41,884 nt of DNA from Desulfurococcales archaeon (GCA_027023255.1 JALVVU010000096.1:1-41884); one strand, 5' to 3'. Positions 24,894 through 33,803 are shown, counted from the stretch's first letter. Notes: a model not told the origin generated them from the letters alone. Numbers and translations are program-made.

Positions 24894-25790
24894 ATGAGGG
24901 TAATTTACGCTTCCTTAATGCTCAATGCATTGGCTCTAATCCTGAAGACCTACGCCGTCCTTCACTCAACCTCCTCAGCAGTTGACGCCGAGTTCCTCCA
25001 CACGCTAGGGGACTTCATAGGGTCAGCCCTACTAGCTACCGGCGCGACCCTAATGTTCAGGAAACCCAGCCTGAAATACCCCTTCGGCTTCGGGAGGACC
25101 CCCTACGTACTCGGGCTAATATCAACGTCCATAATAGGGGGATTCCTATTCACCATCTCATTGAGCGCGGGAATCAACAGGCTCGTGAGCGGAGGTGCGG
25201 TAACCGCGACGCAAGGGGCGTTAGTGACGCTCCTTACGGCGTTAGTGGCTGACGGCATAATCCTCATATGGGCTGTGAGGGAACACAGAAGCAATAGTGA
25301 GGACCCCGCAGTTAAGGGCACTATCGTCGAGAACCTCTCCGACTTAGTGGGTGATGTAGCGGCGATCTCCTCAGTCCTCACAGCAAATCCTCTCATGGAT
25401 GCTTACGGTGCCTTCATAATCTCAGGCATACTGCTGTTCTCAGCCATTAGCCTAGGGTACAGATACTTCAACGTACTCATAGGTAGGGCAGCACCCAAGA
25501 ACGTCGTCGGCCGGGCGGTTAAGGTTGCGGTCGCCATACCCGGAGTCATCGACGTAAACGACGTGAAGTCCCTAGTAATAGGTCCTGACCAATACTTACT
25601 AATAATGGAGGTTGAAGCTAGAGAGGATGCCAGCGTAGAGGAACTGGAGAGGATTAGGGAGGAACTTAGGGAGAGACTCCAGGAAGCGGAACCCAGGGTA
25701 AAGTACTTAATAGTTGAGTTCGTTCCGCCACGCGCGCCGCCCGCAACATTCAGAGACCTCCTAAAAAGAATAGTCAGGATGAGTGAGTAG
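24894..25790 (+). CDS. Cation diffusion facilitator (CDF) family transporter
   Basis: This predicted divalent-metal exporter has 298 residues. Six helices (about 3-25, 36-55, 72-92, 104-127, 145-163, 166-188) are followed by a cytoplasmic ferredoxin-like domain (about 205-285). The helix-2 metal motif is HxxxD (H36, D40). By alignment to the YiiP helix-5 motif, helix 5 has E146xxxD150 where HxxxD or DxxxD is usual. The histidines after helix 2 that form a second site in YiiP are absent (YPFGFG). The transported metal is therefore uncertain. A TATA-like GCTTAAAG (about 24848-24856) lies 42 bases upstream. The gene ends tail to tail with the cyclase gene after five bases. Confidence 0.85.
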   Translation: MRVIYASLMLNALALILKTYAVLHSTSSAVDAEFLHTLGDFIGSALLATGATLMFRKPSLKYPFGFGRTPYVLGLISTSIIGGFLFTISLSAGINRLVSGGAVTATQGALVTLLTALVADGIILIWAVREHRSNSEDPAVKGTIVENLSDLVGDVAAISSVLTANPLMDAYGAFIISGILLFSAISLGYRYFNVLIGRAAPKNVVGRAVKVAVAIPGVIDVNDVKSLVIGPDQYLLIMEVEAREDASVEELERIREELRERLQEAEPRVKYLIVEFVPPRAPPATFRDLLKRIVRMSE

Positions 25791-25795
25791 GACAT

Positions 25796-26440
25796 TCACT
25801 GCATAATTATCGCTAGGGCTCTTACAGGAGATGCTGTGCCGCCAACCAGTTTTAGGGGAGCGCCCACGAATAGGAATTCCTTACCTACTAGCAAGTCAAG
25901 GTTAGTTAAATTCTCAAATATCACGACACCTGCCGAGAGAAGGATCTCATGCGCCGTGTAGGGTTCCCGGTCAGGGCTGGGGGCGTCGGTGCCTAGAACC
26001 TTGAACCCAGCCTCAACCACATACTTACACGCGTCGCTCCCGAGCACTGGGTGATTAAACCACTCCTTCGTGCCCGCGTATCGATCGTAACCAGTTCTTA
26101 GGAGAAGTACTGTGGGTTTACCACGTGTGTACGAACACATCACCCTAGACTTCAGTTCATCAGCGCTGACTATGTGCTTAGGCGGTAAGTCCGTAAGGTC
26201 CGCAACTGCGCCCCAGCCAACAAACCTTTCCAGCGGGATGGTGTCTACGCTATCACCTCCCGTAATGAAGTGGGCAGGGACATCCACATGCGTCATGGTG
26301 TGTTCATCAAGCACCCACAGGTTAGTTGCGTACCCCTCATTATTGATCGTAGCTAATGCTGCTTTGATGGGTTTAGGTTGCCCAGGATAAGTGGGTGAGC
26401 GCAGCCCATGTACGGGCATTGATAGGTCAACGATTTTCAA
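25796..26440 (-). CDS. Cyclase family metal-dependent hydrolase (kynurenine formamidase-like)
   Basis: This 214-residue protein belongs to the cyclase/KynB family of zinc or manganese hydrolases. The metal-binding motif THVDVPAHF is present (H51, D53, H57), preceded by EHTMT where HxGTH is usual. The C-terminal segment with LGTDAPSPDREPYTAHEILL is typical, including the catalytic H-E pair. Family members hydrolyse N-formylkynurenine, isatin or cyclic amides. No tryptophan-degradation genes are nearby. The start is TTG at 26440, with GGTGAGGGGATC upstream and a TATA-like box at 26474-26483. It is divergent from the ornithine cyclodeaminase-family gene. A role in amide or lactam ring opening related to amino acids is a guess. 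Confidence 0.84.
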   Translation of the reverse strand: MKIVDLSMPVHGLRSPTYPGQPKPIKAALATINNEGYATNLWVLDEHTMTHVDVPAHFITGGDSVDTIPLERFVGWGAVADLTDLPPKHIVSADELKSRVMCSYTRGKPTVLLLRTGYDRYAGTKEWFNHPVLGSDACKYVVEAGFKVLGTDAPSPDREPYTAHEILLSAGVVIFENLTNLDLLVGKEFLFVGAPLKLVGGTASPVRALAIIMQ

Positions 26441-26473
26441 CGAGATCCCCTCACCTTTGGGTTATGTACGAGA

Positions 26474-26506
26474 CTAAATTAAGAGTTGAAGGTTACGTTT
26501 AATTCT
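26474..26506. promoter_or_regulatory. Divergent promoter pair between cyclase and OCD-family genes
   Basis: Minus-strand CTTAATTTAG (26474-26483) lies about 38 bases before the cyclase TTG at 26440. Plus-strand CGTTTAATTC (26497-26506) lies about 40 bases before the TTG at 26541. The boxes are 13 bases apart, so the two promoters probably share control. Confidence 0.45.
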
Positions 26507-26540
26507 AACTTCAAAGACATTTGATTGGGGTCAATTAACC

Positions 26541-27515
26541 TTGGTTAAGGTATTGTTAATTAGCGGCCCGGAGCTTGAGGATCTTTTAACGCCTGAGGTT
26601 TTGGTGGGGGCTATCGCGGACGCCTTCAGGAAGTTCTCGGAGGGAGCAACGGTCACGCCTTCCAGAACGGTTATGTGGGTTGAAGGTAATTGGTGGGGCG
26701 TTATGCAGTCCTACGTTCCTGGTTATGGTGTTGGGGTTAAGGTAGTTAATGTGGTGCCTGCTAACGTTGAGAGAGACCTACCCACTATTCAGGCTCTCGT
26801 CACGCTCTACGACCCCGTCACCGGGTCACCCCTAGCCGTCATGGAGGGATCCGTTCTTACGGCCCTTAGAACTGCGGCCGCTAGTGCTTTATCTGTGAAG
26901 CACCTGGCCCCTAGCGAGGCGGGGCCGGTAGCGATAATGGGTGCGGGGTACCAAGCAAGGTATCAACTACGCTTCGCCCTACATTACTTCGAGGCCACGG
27001 AGGTACGTATCTTCGACATCAGGCGTGAGGCTTCCGAGGCTTTCGCCAAGTACGTTGAGGGCCTTGGGCTTAAGCCCGTAATCACCTCAAGCCCTGAGGA
27101 GGCGATACGCGGGGCTCGGCTAGTCATTGAGGCATCAACCACTAAGGAACCAGTCGTGCTTGGCGGAGCGCTGGAACCTCCAGTGCATGTTGTTAGTATA
27201 GGGGCCCACACTCCTGACTCACGAGCAATCGATGATGACGCCATACTTAAGGCTAAAGCAGTAGTGGTTGACAGCCGGAAAGCGGTGATGGAGGAGACAG
27301 GCGACATAATCCAGCCCGTTAGGAGCGGGCTACTTAACCTAAGCGAGATCTGCGAGCTAGGGGAGCTAGTAGCTGGCAAATGCCCCAAGCCCATCAAGGG
27401 AGGGGGCATCACCATATACAAGAGCGTGGGGGTCGCGATTCAAGACGCCTGCGCCGCCGGCCTAGCCTATAAGCTCGCCAAGGAACGCGGGGTCGGGAGG
27501 GAAGTAGAGCTCTAG
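26541..27515 (+). CDS. Ornithine cyclodeaminase / archaeal alanine dehydrogenase family protein
   Basis: This 324-residue protein is of the OCD/mu-crystallin family. Members include ornithine cyclodeaminase (ornithine to proline), archaeal alanine dehydrogenase, and delta-1-pyrroline-2-carboxylate reductase. The Rossmann motif GAGYQA lies at 134-139. The conserved lysine K67 is in GVKVVN, and TALRTAA is at 107-113. The stretch with SIGAHTPDSRAIDDD and the glycine-rich KGGGITIYKSVG follow as expected. Sequence alone does not separate the three activities. Proximity to a PutP-like symporter and proline dehydrogenase genes makes a proline- or pyrroline-related role attractive, but not certain. 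The start is TTG at 26541. Confidence 0.85.
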   Translation: MVKVLLISGPELEDLLTPEVLVGAIADAFRKFSEGATVTPSRTVMWVEGNWWGVMQSYVPGYGVGVKVVNVVPANVERDLPTIQALVTLYDPVTGSPLAVMEGSVLTALRTAAASALSVKHLAPSEAGPVAIMGAGYQARYQLRFALHYFEATEVRIFDIRREASEAFAKYVEGLGLKPVITSSPEEAIRGARLVIEASTTKEPVVLGGALEPPVHVVSIGAHTPDSRAIDDDAILKAKAVVVDSRKAVMEETGDIIQPVRSGLLNLSEICELGELVAGKCPKPIKGGGITIYKSVGVAIQDACAAGLAYKLAKERGVGREVEL

Positions 27516-27521
27516 AAGAAC

Positions 27522-27974
27522 CTACTCAACCTCCTCAACATCACCGAGTATGCTGTCGAATAGGTAGGTCTTACCAGCCATCCTTATGAGCCAGTACAGC
27601 TTGTAGGCCTCAACCGACCTAGCAACCTTGATTTCAGGTGTCAACATCACCCTCCAGTACCTAGCGACGTAGTACAGTGCGAACTTCCTCGCAAGTTTAG
27701 CCGATGCCTCACCACTGACTCTAGGCTTAACTATGAAGTCCTCGTCAACCTCATCCTCAAGCGTCTCAGGAACGCCGTCAGTTGCGTACGCCCTTGCCCT
27801 AGCCCTATCAACGAGAACAGGCATTCTGAACCTTATCGGCTCCCCCACTACCTTCCTGATACTGACGTCGAGCTCGAAGATCTCGTAGGGGTAGTAGAGC
27901 TTGGCAATCACCTTAGGCCCTCCTGGAACCTGCTTAAGCGGTTTTATGACGAGGATCCTCCTCAAGGAACCCAT
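27522..27974 (-). CDS. Hypothetical protein
   Basis: I do not recognise this 150-residue soluble protein. It begins with a basic segment (SLRRILVIKPLKQVPGG), has beta-strand-like stretches (VIAKLYYPYEIFELDV) and an acidic middle (TLEDEVDEDF), and ends in a helical part with two tyrosine and tryptophan-rich stretches (ALYYVARYWRVM, YKLYWLIRM). No cysteine or catalytic motif is seen. The ATG at 27974 has GGTGAG upstream. It converges with the OCD-family gene, six bases away, and lies downstream of the symporter gene on the same strand. Confidence 0.6.
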   Translation of the reverse strand: MGSLRRILVIKPLKQVPGGPKVIAKLYYPYEIFELDVSIRKVVGEPIRFRMPVLVDRARARAYATDGVPETLEDEVDEDFIVKPRVSGEASAKLARKFALYYVARYWRVMLTPEIKVARSVEAYKLYWLIRMAGKTYLFDSILGDVEEVE

Positions 27975-28082
27975 ACCTACTCACCAGCCCCAACCGCCTC
28001 AGTACTTCATATGATGACTTAAAACCTCGTAAGCTAGGTAAACCTGTAAGGAAGAGTTAAGAAAAACTATGTGGGGGTTTAA

Positions 28083-29939
28083 TTAAACCTTGTTCTTAGC
28101 TAGTAAGCCCGTAGCCTTTATGTAGTGCTTGATGTAGTCTACCTCGCTTAACGCGATGGGCTCGGGCTCAACAGCCTCTAGCTCGCTTGGCGTGGGTTTC
28201 TCCATTAATTCAAACACCTTACTAACCTTCTCAGCGGGAGGTGCGGGAGTCACGTAGCTAGTTACTATCGCAACGATGGTCGCCATCGGGAAGCTTATGA
28301 GTAGCTCGTACCACCAAGCGGTGAACTTCGGGTCTATGTAGTACCTGGCGTACACCCACGGGACCCACGTGAAGAGCGTGACAATGAGCGCTGCTACGGC
28401 AGCCGCTAATCCGCGCTTACCGCTTCTCTCAATGAGGGAGGAACCTATGAGCGTTGTTATGAACACTATTATCGGTACGGAAGCCGCCAGTAAGGGTAGC
28501 TGTGCATTGTGATTTCCTCCGGGGGCGAATATGTATCCCTTAACGTAGCTCTTCCATATGATGACGCCGGATGCTCCCGCCATCATGGCGGCGAAAGCGC
28601 CGCTGGCCGTCATCCTCTTCCACAGCACGGAGAGTAACATTACCGAGCCGAAGGCAGCGCCTAGACCTCCCCACGCGAACAGCACGAAGTAGTACACTGA
28701 CTTGCTGAAGAATAGTGCCCAGAGGAGCGCTATGATGCCTATGGCGAAGGTAACGATCCTGCTCCATAGCACGAGCTTCTTCTCCTCCAACCCCTTCCTG
28801 AAGGTCCTCCTGTAGATGTCCTCAACGATGGCTGATGCCGCAACGAGTAGCTGTGAGTCCGCAGTGCTCATCATGAGGGCTACGGGCGCGGCAAGGACCA
28901 CGCCGGCTACTACGGGGTGAAGCACGCTTAACGCCAGCATGGGCATGGTGTATTCCGTGGAGCCCATTTGCTGTACCTTAGCGGCTACGTTAGGCATTAC
29001 CCTGGCTATCCATCCAGTGGCTTGGGCTAGGTAGTACACTACGAGCAGGAGTAACATAGCGGTTATGGCTGCCTTCTTAAGGTCCTTAGGCTTCTTAATT
29101 CCCATGAACCTAACCGTTATGTGCGGGTTACCGGGCCAGCCGAAACCTATCGCTATGTAAGACAACATTATGATTAGCAGTAAAGCTCCCGTGTACTCGT
29201 AGCCCCAGAAGTTATTCAGGGAGAGCAGGTTCAGCCCCTGCTTATTAACTGTCGTGGCCGCCATCTTCTGAGCTAGCCCCAACGGACCGCCAACGGCGGC
29301 TAAGCCGGCAACCACTATCAGTATGAAGCCTATGACGGCCCACCAGCCCTGCACGTAATCAGTCCAGCACACAGCGAAGAATCCGCCTAACACGGTGTAA
29401 ATTATCATGACGATAGCGCCGACAATAATCCATAACTGGAGGTTAGTCGTTATGCCTGAGGTCGCCGCGATCGCAGCGAAGACCTTCCCTGAAGCGAGGA
29501 ACTGAGCGCCTACGTAGGCGCTCAGGAAGAACGTTATGATCGCGGCGGACACGATTCTCAGCACACCTCTCCCCTCACCGAACCTGGCCTCAAGGTAGGT
29601 GGGTATTGTTAGCGCGCCCACGGACTCAGTGAATCGTCTAATCCTCCTAGATATGGTCGTCCAGCAAAGCAGGTCCGCGTAGAAGCACCCTATAGTGTTC
29701 CACGTGGAGTTGATGCCCGAACTATAGCCCTCACCAGGCAATCCTAAGCCTACCCAGCCACTCATCTCACTGGCTCGCTCGCTAAAGGCAATTACGTAAG
29801 GACCTAACCTCCTACCGCCTAGGATGTAGTCAGCAAGGTTCTTAACATATTTCTCAACTATTATACCTATTATTAAGACTATGGCGAAGTATATGGCTAG
29901 GGTAGCGAATATTGTTTCAGCAGTACCCCACCCAGCCAT
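28083..29939 (-). CDS. Sodium:solute symporter (PutP-like)
   Basis: This secondary transporter of the SSS family, with 618 residues and about 13 helices, probably imports an amino acid or organic acid with sodium. The helix-2 region with SERASEMSGWVGLGLPG (53-69) parallels the PutP sodium/substrate motif SAGASDMSGW, with glutamate E58 replacing the important aspartate. GGFFAVCWTDYVQGWW matches the PutP helix-6 motif, and MMSTADSQLL keeps the Ser-Thr pair of sodium site 2. The C-terminal tail of about 60 residues is hydrophilic. A 64-residue membrane protein is encoded immediately upstream, overlapping by one base. Proline is the best-supported substrate by similarity and context; the identification remains tentative. 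Confidence 0.87.
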   Translation of the reverse strand: MAGWGTAETIFATLAIYFAIVLIIGIIVEKYVKNLADYILGGRRLGPYVIAFSERASEMSGWVGLGLPGEGYSSGINSTWNTIGCFYADLLCWTTISRRIRRFTESVGALTIPTYLEARFGEGRGVLRIVSAAIITFFLSAYVGAQFLASGKVFAAIAATSGITTNLQLWIIVGAIVMIIYTVLGGFFAVCWTDYVQGWWAVIGFILIVVAGLAAVGGPLGLAQKMAATTVNKQGLNLLSLNNFWGYEYTGALLLIIMLSYIAIGFGWPGNPHITVRFMGIKKPKDLKKAAITAMLLLLVVYYLAQATGWIARVMPNVAAKVQQMGSTEYTMPMLALSVLHPVVAGVVLAAPVALMMSTADSQLLVAASAIVEDIYRRTFRKGLEEKKLVLWSRIVTFAIGIIALLWALFFSKSVYYFVLFAWGGLGAAFGSVMLLSVLWKRMTASGAFAAMMAGASGVIIWKSYVKGYIFAPGGNHNAQLPLLAASVPIIVFITTLIGSSLIERSGKRGLAAAVAALIVTLFTWVPWVYARYYIDPKFTAWWYELLISFPMATIVAIVTSYVTPAPPAEKVSKVFELMEKPTPSELEAVEPEPIALSEVDYIKHYIKATGLLAKNKV

Positions 29940-30133
29940 TACTCACTCCCCTCCGATGAGGTCTCCTCTCTCGTGCTGAGGAGGCCCATCGTCACACCAA
30001 CAGCGGCAAGGAGCATTAGAACCTGAACTACTATTTGCCCTACGAAGAACGTGGCTGGGTTCGTGTGTGCTAGCACTATCATCACTATAATACCTATCAC
30101 TATGATTATTATTGCCTTCAACTCGCGCATCAT
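29939..30133 (-). CDS. Small two-helix membrane protein, probable symporter subunit
   Basis: This 64-residue protein has two hydrophobic helices (about 6-22 and 28-52) and a short acidic tail (TREETSSEGSE). Its TAA stop overlaps the ATG of the symporter as TAATG, so the two are translationally coupled. In bacteria, several SSS transporters are preceded by a short two-helix protein (DUF485, DUF3311, DUF4212 or DUF997 types). This one occupies the same position, though I cannot assign it to one of those families. The ATG at 30133 has a GAGGTAA ribosome binding site; a second ATG follows directly. Confidence 0.8.
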   Translation of the reverse strand: MMRELKAIIIIVIGIIVMIVLAHTNPATFFVGQIVVQVLMLLAAVGVTMGLLSTREETSSEGSE

Positions 30134-30138
30134 TGGCG

Positions 30139-30177
30139 TTACCTCAGATTGTAAATATGCTCGTTTAGTATAAAAAA
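30139..30177 (-). promoter_or_regulatory. Promoter and ribosome binding site of the symporter operon
   Basis: Minus-strand TTTTTTATACT (30167-30177) is a TATA-like box about 39 bases before the ATG at 30133. GAGGTAA (30139-30145) lies five bases before it. Confidence 0.55.
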
Positions 30178-30245
30178 TTTGTATTGATTAAAAGAGGTAT
30201 AATATTACTTTACACACTGGTTATAGGCGCATCATTGCTTAAACG

Positions 30246-31643
30246 CTAGGCCACTCTAGGTGATTTTCCCAAACAAATATTAATTAACACGTTACTGAGG
30301 AGTGCAAGCACAGCTGAGAGAACCGCAACCCATAACACATTACTAAATATCCTTGGGAATGAAAGCGCTAAACCAACGCACACAAGTAGAGGAACAGTTG
30401 CCGCGATAATGATGATCGTTACTCGAAGGAAAGCCCTCGACGCGAGCTTAGCGATCATTAGTGAGAGCAAACGGATCGCTAGATAAGGTAGCGCTACTGC
30501 GGTAAGGGCTTTGCCAAGCACTATCACTAGCCCTAGGTAAACGCCGTAAGTAATGGTAGGGGTTAGGAATTGAGCTAACGCGTACACCCGCAGAATCCTG
30601 ATACCTCTAGGGATCATTACCGCGTAAGCCCTATTACTAAGTAATGAGCACAGCAAGTCAATGGGTACTGATGCCAGCAGGGCGCCAGCAAGTAACGCTA
30701 CGCCAGCATTAGCCGTCGAGTGCAGAGCGTTTAGCGTGAAGTACGTCGCGAACGGGAAAGCCATCCCTGATGCTACTCCCGCCACCTTAACTGGTAATAA
30801 GTGTTGATTCCTACTACTCACTAGGAGGACCACGTTAACCCACCCACTAAGTAATGCCGCAATGATGTTCCCAGTAAGTAATGCCATGAAAACAAAGTAG
30901 GGACTCAGAAAACCCACCAGCCCGAAGTATGTGGCACCAGCAACGGCAGCGAGAATCCCCCACTTAGCGATGGTCGTGCCAGCACCCTCAAGCCATGCCG
31001 GCATACCCACCCTCACAGCGTCCTTAATTTCGCCAGCGTCCCATACTCTAGGCCTCACACCTTTCCAAGCAGCGTACCCGACCCCCATAGTGAGGGTAAG
31101 GAGTGAGCCAGCCAGGAATGACTCAAAGCATGGTTGCGGGCTTACAGCACCCCTCCACATAATGTAGAGCAATGCGTACCTAACGAAGTTGCTTAGGAGC
31201 ACCACCCGGAAGTACGCGGCGTCATCAAGAAGTAGAGCTGGTAGCTGTGCTGGGAGGGAGGCAACGGAGGAGAATGCAAGCATGGATGCCCACAGGAACA
31301 TATCAATGCGAGTCACGACCCAAGAGACCAGTAATGTAGCACCCACCACACCAGCCAGCAAAGCATTCAACGCTACAGAGGACCAATAGAGCTTGCCGAA
31401 CCTAATCGCACCCTTCTTCCCTAGCCCCATGTACGTCCTCAGGAGGAACCTTACCCCGTGGTTCGTTGGCGGTTCAGCAGCAGGCCTAAGCAGAGACGCT
31501 ACCGAGACAGCGAGCACCACAGCGGTAATGGATCCGGGAGCAACACTAACTAATGTCATGGTAACTACTAGCCAGTATGTAGTGATCATTAAGACGTCAA
31601 GCACAGAGAGTATCTGCACCTTAACGTACTTGCCGGCAAGCAT
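30246..31643 (-). CDS. Multi-pass membrane protein, possible polysaccharide/lipid flippase
   Basis: This is a 465-residue protein with about 12-14 hydrophobic helices over its whole length. Its size and topology, and short basic loops such as RFLLRTYMGLGKKGAIRFGKLYW, recall the Wzx/MurJ-type MOP superfamily flippases, but no decisive motif is seen. The ATG at 31643 is chosen because GAGGA lies five bases upstream of it; a TTG at 31667 would add eight residues. It is not obviously linked to the metabolic genes on either side, and no glycosyltransferase genes are nearby. It is divergent from the proline dehydrogenase operon. Confidence 0.6.
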   Translation of the reverse strand: MLAGKYVKVQILSVLDVLMITTYWLVVTMTLVSVAPGSITAVVLAVSVASLLRPAAEPPTNHGVRFLLRTYMGLGKKGAIRFGKLYWSSVALNALLAGVVGATLLVSWVVTRIDMFLWASMLAFSSVASLPAQLPALLLDDAAYFRVVLLSNFVRYALLYIMWRGAVSPQPCFESFLAGSLLTLTMGVGYAAWKGVRPRVWDAGEIKDAVRVGMPAWLEGAGTTIAKWGILAAVAGATYFGLVGFLSPYFVFMALLTGNIIAALLSGWVNVVLLVSSRNQHLLPVKVAGVASGMAFPFATYFTLNALHSTANAGVALLAGALLASVPIDLLCSLLSNRAYAVMIPRGIRILRVYALAQFLTPTITYGVYLGLVIVLGKALTAVALPYLAIRLLSLMIAKLASRAFLRVTIIIIAATVPLLVCVGLALSFPRIFSNVLWVAVLSAVLALLSNVLINICLGKSPRVA

Positions 31644-31768
31644 GCTTTCCTCTGTTAAAGCTTGCAATTCTTCGAACCGATTAATTCCTTAGGTCATGTC
31701 ATTAAAATTAGTCGTTTATTACCCGAGAGGGAGTGTAGTTTTTTTGTGTCGCCAGTACATTCTACTAG

Positions 31769-33292
31769 GTGAACCGCTTATTGCCAGGTATGCCTCCCTT
31801 AAAAGACAGACGTATCTGGGAGCACCCGATACTCACTTTCAAGCGCGGGAGGCGCGTTAAGTTCTACTTCAACGGTAACGTCGTTGAGGGTTACGAAGGA
31901 GAAAGTATTGCCGCGGCACTCTACGCTGCCGGATACGATGTCTTCAGCCGCTCCCCATACAAGGGGAGGGCTAGGGGCGCGTTCTGCATGATAGGCAAGT
32001 GCAGCTCATGCTTCGCCGTCGTGGACGGCGTGCCGAACACCAGGACGTGTGTTGAGCCTATCCGCGAGGGTGTTAAGGTGGAGTTCCAGGAGGGGCTCGC
32101 CGAAATACCGTCCGCTACGGGAGGACTTGAGGGTAAGGATGAGGAGGTTATTGAGGGTGTCGACGTTCTCGTCATTGGTGGCGGGCCAGCAGGCTTAGCT
32201 GCCGCCATAGCCGCGGCGAAGCACGGCCTAAGTGTGCTGATAGTTAACGAGCACTTCAAGCTAGGCGGGCAGCTAATCAAGCAGACCCACAAGTTCTTCG
32301 GATCCAAGGACCTATTCGGCGGGCTGAGAGGCTTCCAGGTGGCCGAGGAGTTAGAGAGTAAGGTAAGGTCAATGCGTAACGTCAGGGTACTCCTCCAAGC
32401 CACTGCCTACGGGTTCTTCAGAGACGGATGGGTAGGGGTAGCAGGTAAGGACAGGCTATACAGGGTCAAGCCACGCTTCGTCATAGCCGCTCCCGGAGCG
32501 GCGGAAAGACACCTGGCGTTCCCTGGAAACGACTTACCCGGCGTGATGGGTGCTGGCGGGGCGCAAACCCTGATGAATGAGTACGGCATACTGCCCGGGG
32601 ATGAGGTGCTGGTTGTTGGGTCAGGCAATGTTGGCGTGATAGTCTCGTATCAGCTCCTCCAAGCGGGAGCGAAGGTTAAGGGCATCGTGGAGATACTGCC
32701 GTACATTGGCGCGTGGTTCGTGCACGCCGCCAAGATCAGGAGATACGGCGTCAAGGTCTACACGAGGCACACGATTAAGGAGGTTTGGGGGAAGGACAGG
32801 GTCGAGGGGGCAACCATCGTTAGAGTTGATGAGCACTTCAAGCCCGTGCCGGGAAGCGAGACTGACATACCTTGCGACCTCGTCCTAATAGCCGTTGGTC
32901 TCACCCCCGACACAAGGTTACTGGCGCAGGCAGGCGCGGTAGTCACATGGGTGCCGGAGCTAGGGGGCTTAGTCCCCATAAGGACTAAGTACCTTGAGAC
33001 ATCCGTCCCCGGACTCTTCATAGCCGGCGACGCCTCCGGCATAGAGGAGGCAACCACAGCAATGATTGAGGGAGAGATAGCGGGGCTCTCCGCCGTAGTC
33101 AGGGCTGGCGCCGACGATGCGGGCAACGCCGCCGAGCGTAGGGAAGCCCTACTGAAGTTCCTGTGGGATGAGTATAGAGCGTCACCAGTCGTTGCTAAGG
33201 CTAAGGCAGGTAAGCTCAAGGTAACTGTGAGTGAGGACGAAATGGAGAGGATTAGGGTAAGTAACCCGCCACCCGTAAGGTTCGGTTCGTGA
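31769..33292 (+). CDS. pdhA: Dye-linked proline dehydrogenase alpha-type subunit (FAD/[2Fe-2S] oxidoreductase)
   Basis: This 507-residue electron-transfer flavoprotein has an N-terminal plant-type [2Fe-2S] domain (Fer2_4, about 30-110) with ligands C73, C78, C81 and C94. A pyridine-nucleotide-disulfide-oxidoreductase-like domain follows, with the FAD motif GGGPAGLAA (137-145), a second dinucleotide motif GSGNVGV (284-290) and the FAD-contact LFIAGDASG (414-422). The arrangement is that of HcnA fused to HcnB and of the alpha subunit of archaeal dye-linked L-proline dehydrogenase. It begins a four-gene operon whose order matches pdhA-F-X-B of Thermococcus and Pyrococcus. A GTG at 31769 is the start; an ATG at 31790 is the alternative. 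Sarcosine, hydroxyproline or D-amino acid oxidation are other options. Confidence 0.86.
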   Translation: MNRLLPGMPPLKDRRIWEHPILTFKRGRRVKFYFNGNVVEGYEGESIAAALYAAGYDVFSRSPYKGRARGAFCMIGKCSSCFAVVDGVPNTRTCVEPIREGVKVEFQEGLAEIPSATGGLEGKDEEVIEGVDVLVIGGGPAGLAAAIAAAKHGLSVLIVNEHFKLGGQLIKQTHKFFGSKDLFGGLRGFQVAEELESKVRSMRNVRVLLQATAYGFFRDGWVGVAGKDRLYRVKPRFVIAAPGAAERHLAFPGNDLPGVMGAGGAQTLMNEYGILPGDEVLVVGSGNVGVIVSYQLLQAGAKVKGIVEILPYIGAWFVHAAKIRRYGVKVYTRHTIKEVWGKDRVEGATIVRVDEHFKPVPGSETDIPCDLVLIAVGLTPDTRLLAQAGAVVTWVPELGGLVPIRTKYLETSVPGLFIAGDASGIEEATTAMIEGEIAGLSAVVRAGADDAGNAAERREALLKFLWDEYRASPVVAKAKAGKLKVTVSEDEMERIRVSNPPPVRFGS

Positions 33293-33302
33293 GGTGATGA
33301 TC

Positions 33303-33803
33303 GTGGGTTCGGGCGTACCCCCCTATAAGGAAACAGGCATAATTACTGTGGAGGAACTTAAGCGCTTAGGCCTTATGCCCCCCGAGGAGCGCCTGGCTCG
33401 GGGCCCTGTCGCGATACCTGAGTGCCCTGAGGAAATACCGTGCAATATATGCGTAGTCTCATGCCCGCAACACGCAATAAGCATCGAGGGCATTAAGGGC
33501 TTACCAAGGATAGATTGGGACAAGTGCGTCGGTTGCGGAGTATGCGTGGCTAAGTGCCCGGGACTAGCGATATTCGTGGTCGACTTGTCCAAACCAGGTG
33601 AGTACGCGTACGTAACGGTTCCCCACGAGTTCCTCCCAGCACCTAAGGTTGGCGACGTCGTCGACCTGCTCAGCAGGGAAGGTAAGGTTGTTGGTAAGGG
33701 TGAGGTAGTCAAGGCGTGGGAGACAAACAAAACCTGGGTAGTCACGGTACGTGTCCCAAAGGAACTCGCGATGGAGGTGAGGGGGATATGGGTGAGGAAG
33801 TGA
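33303..33803 (+). CDS. pdhF: Ferredoxin-like electron-transfer subunit of proline dehydrogenase complex
   Basis: This protein has two [4Fe-4S] cluster motifs and 167 residues from the GTG at 33303. Cluster ligands appear as C41-C47-C50-C54 and C75-C78-C81-C85, each last cysteine followed by proline. The first set has a five-residue gap, CPEEIPC, where CxxC is usual. A beta-rich C-terminal domain (about 105-166) follows. It begins one gene after the alpha-type subunit, with GAGGTGAT (33291-33298) as ribosome binding site for the GTG; earlier GTG/ATG codons at 33294 and 33297 overlap that motif. It probably passes electrons between the flavin subunits. Confidence 0.85.
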   Translation: MGSGVPPYKETGIITVEELKRLGLMPPEERLARGPVAIPECPEEIPCNICVVSCPQHAISIEGIKGLPRIDWDKCVGCGVCVAKCPGLAIFVVDLSKPGEYAYVTVPHEFLPAPKVGDVVDLLSREGKVVGKGEVVKAWETNKTWVVTVRVPKELAMEVRGIWVRK

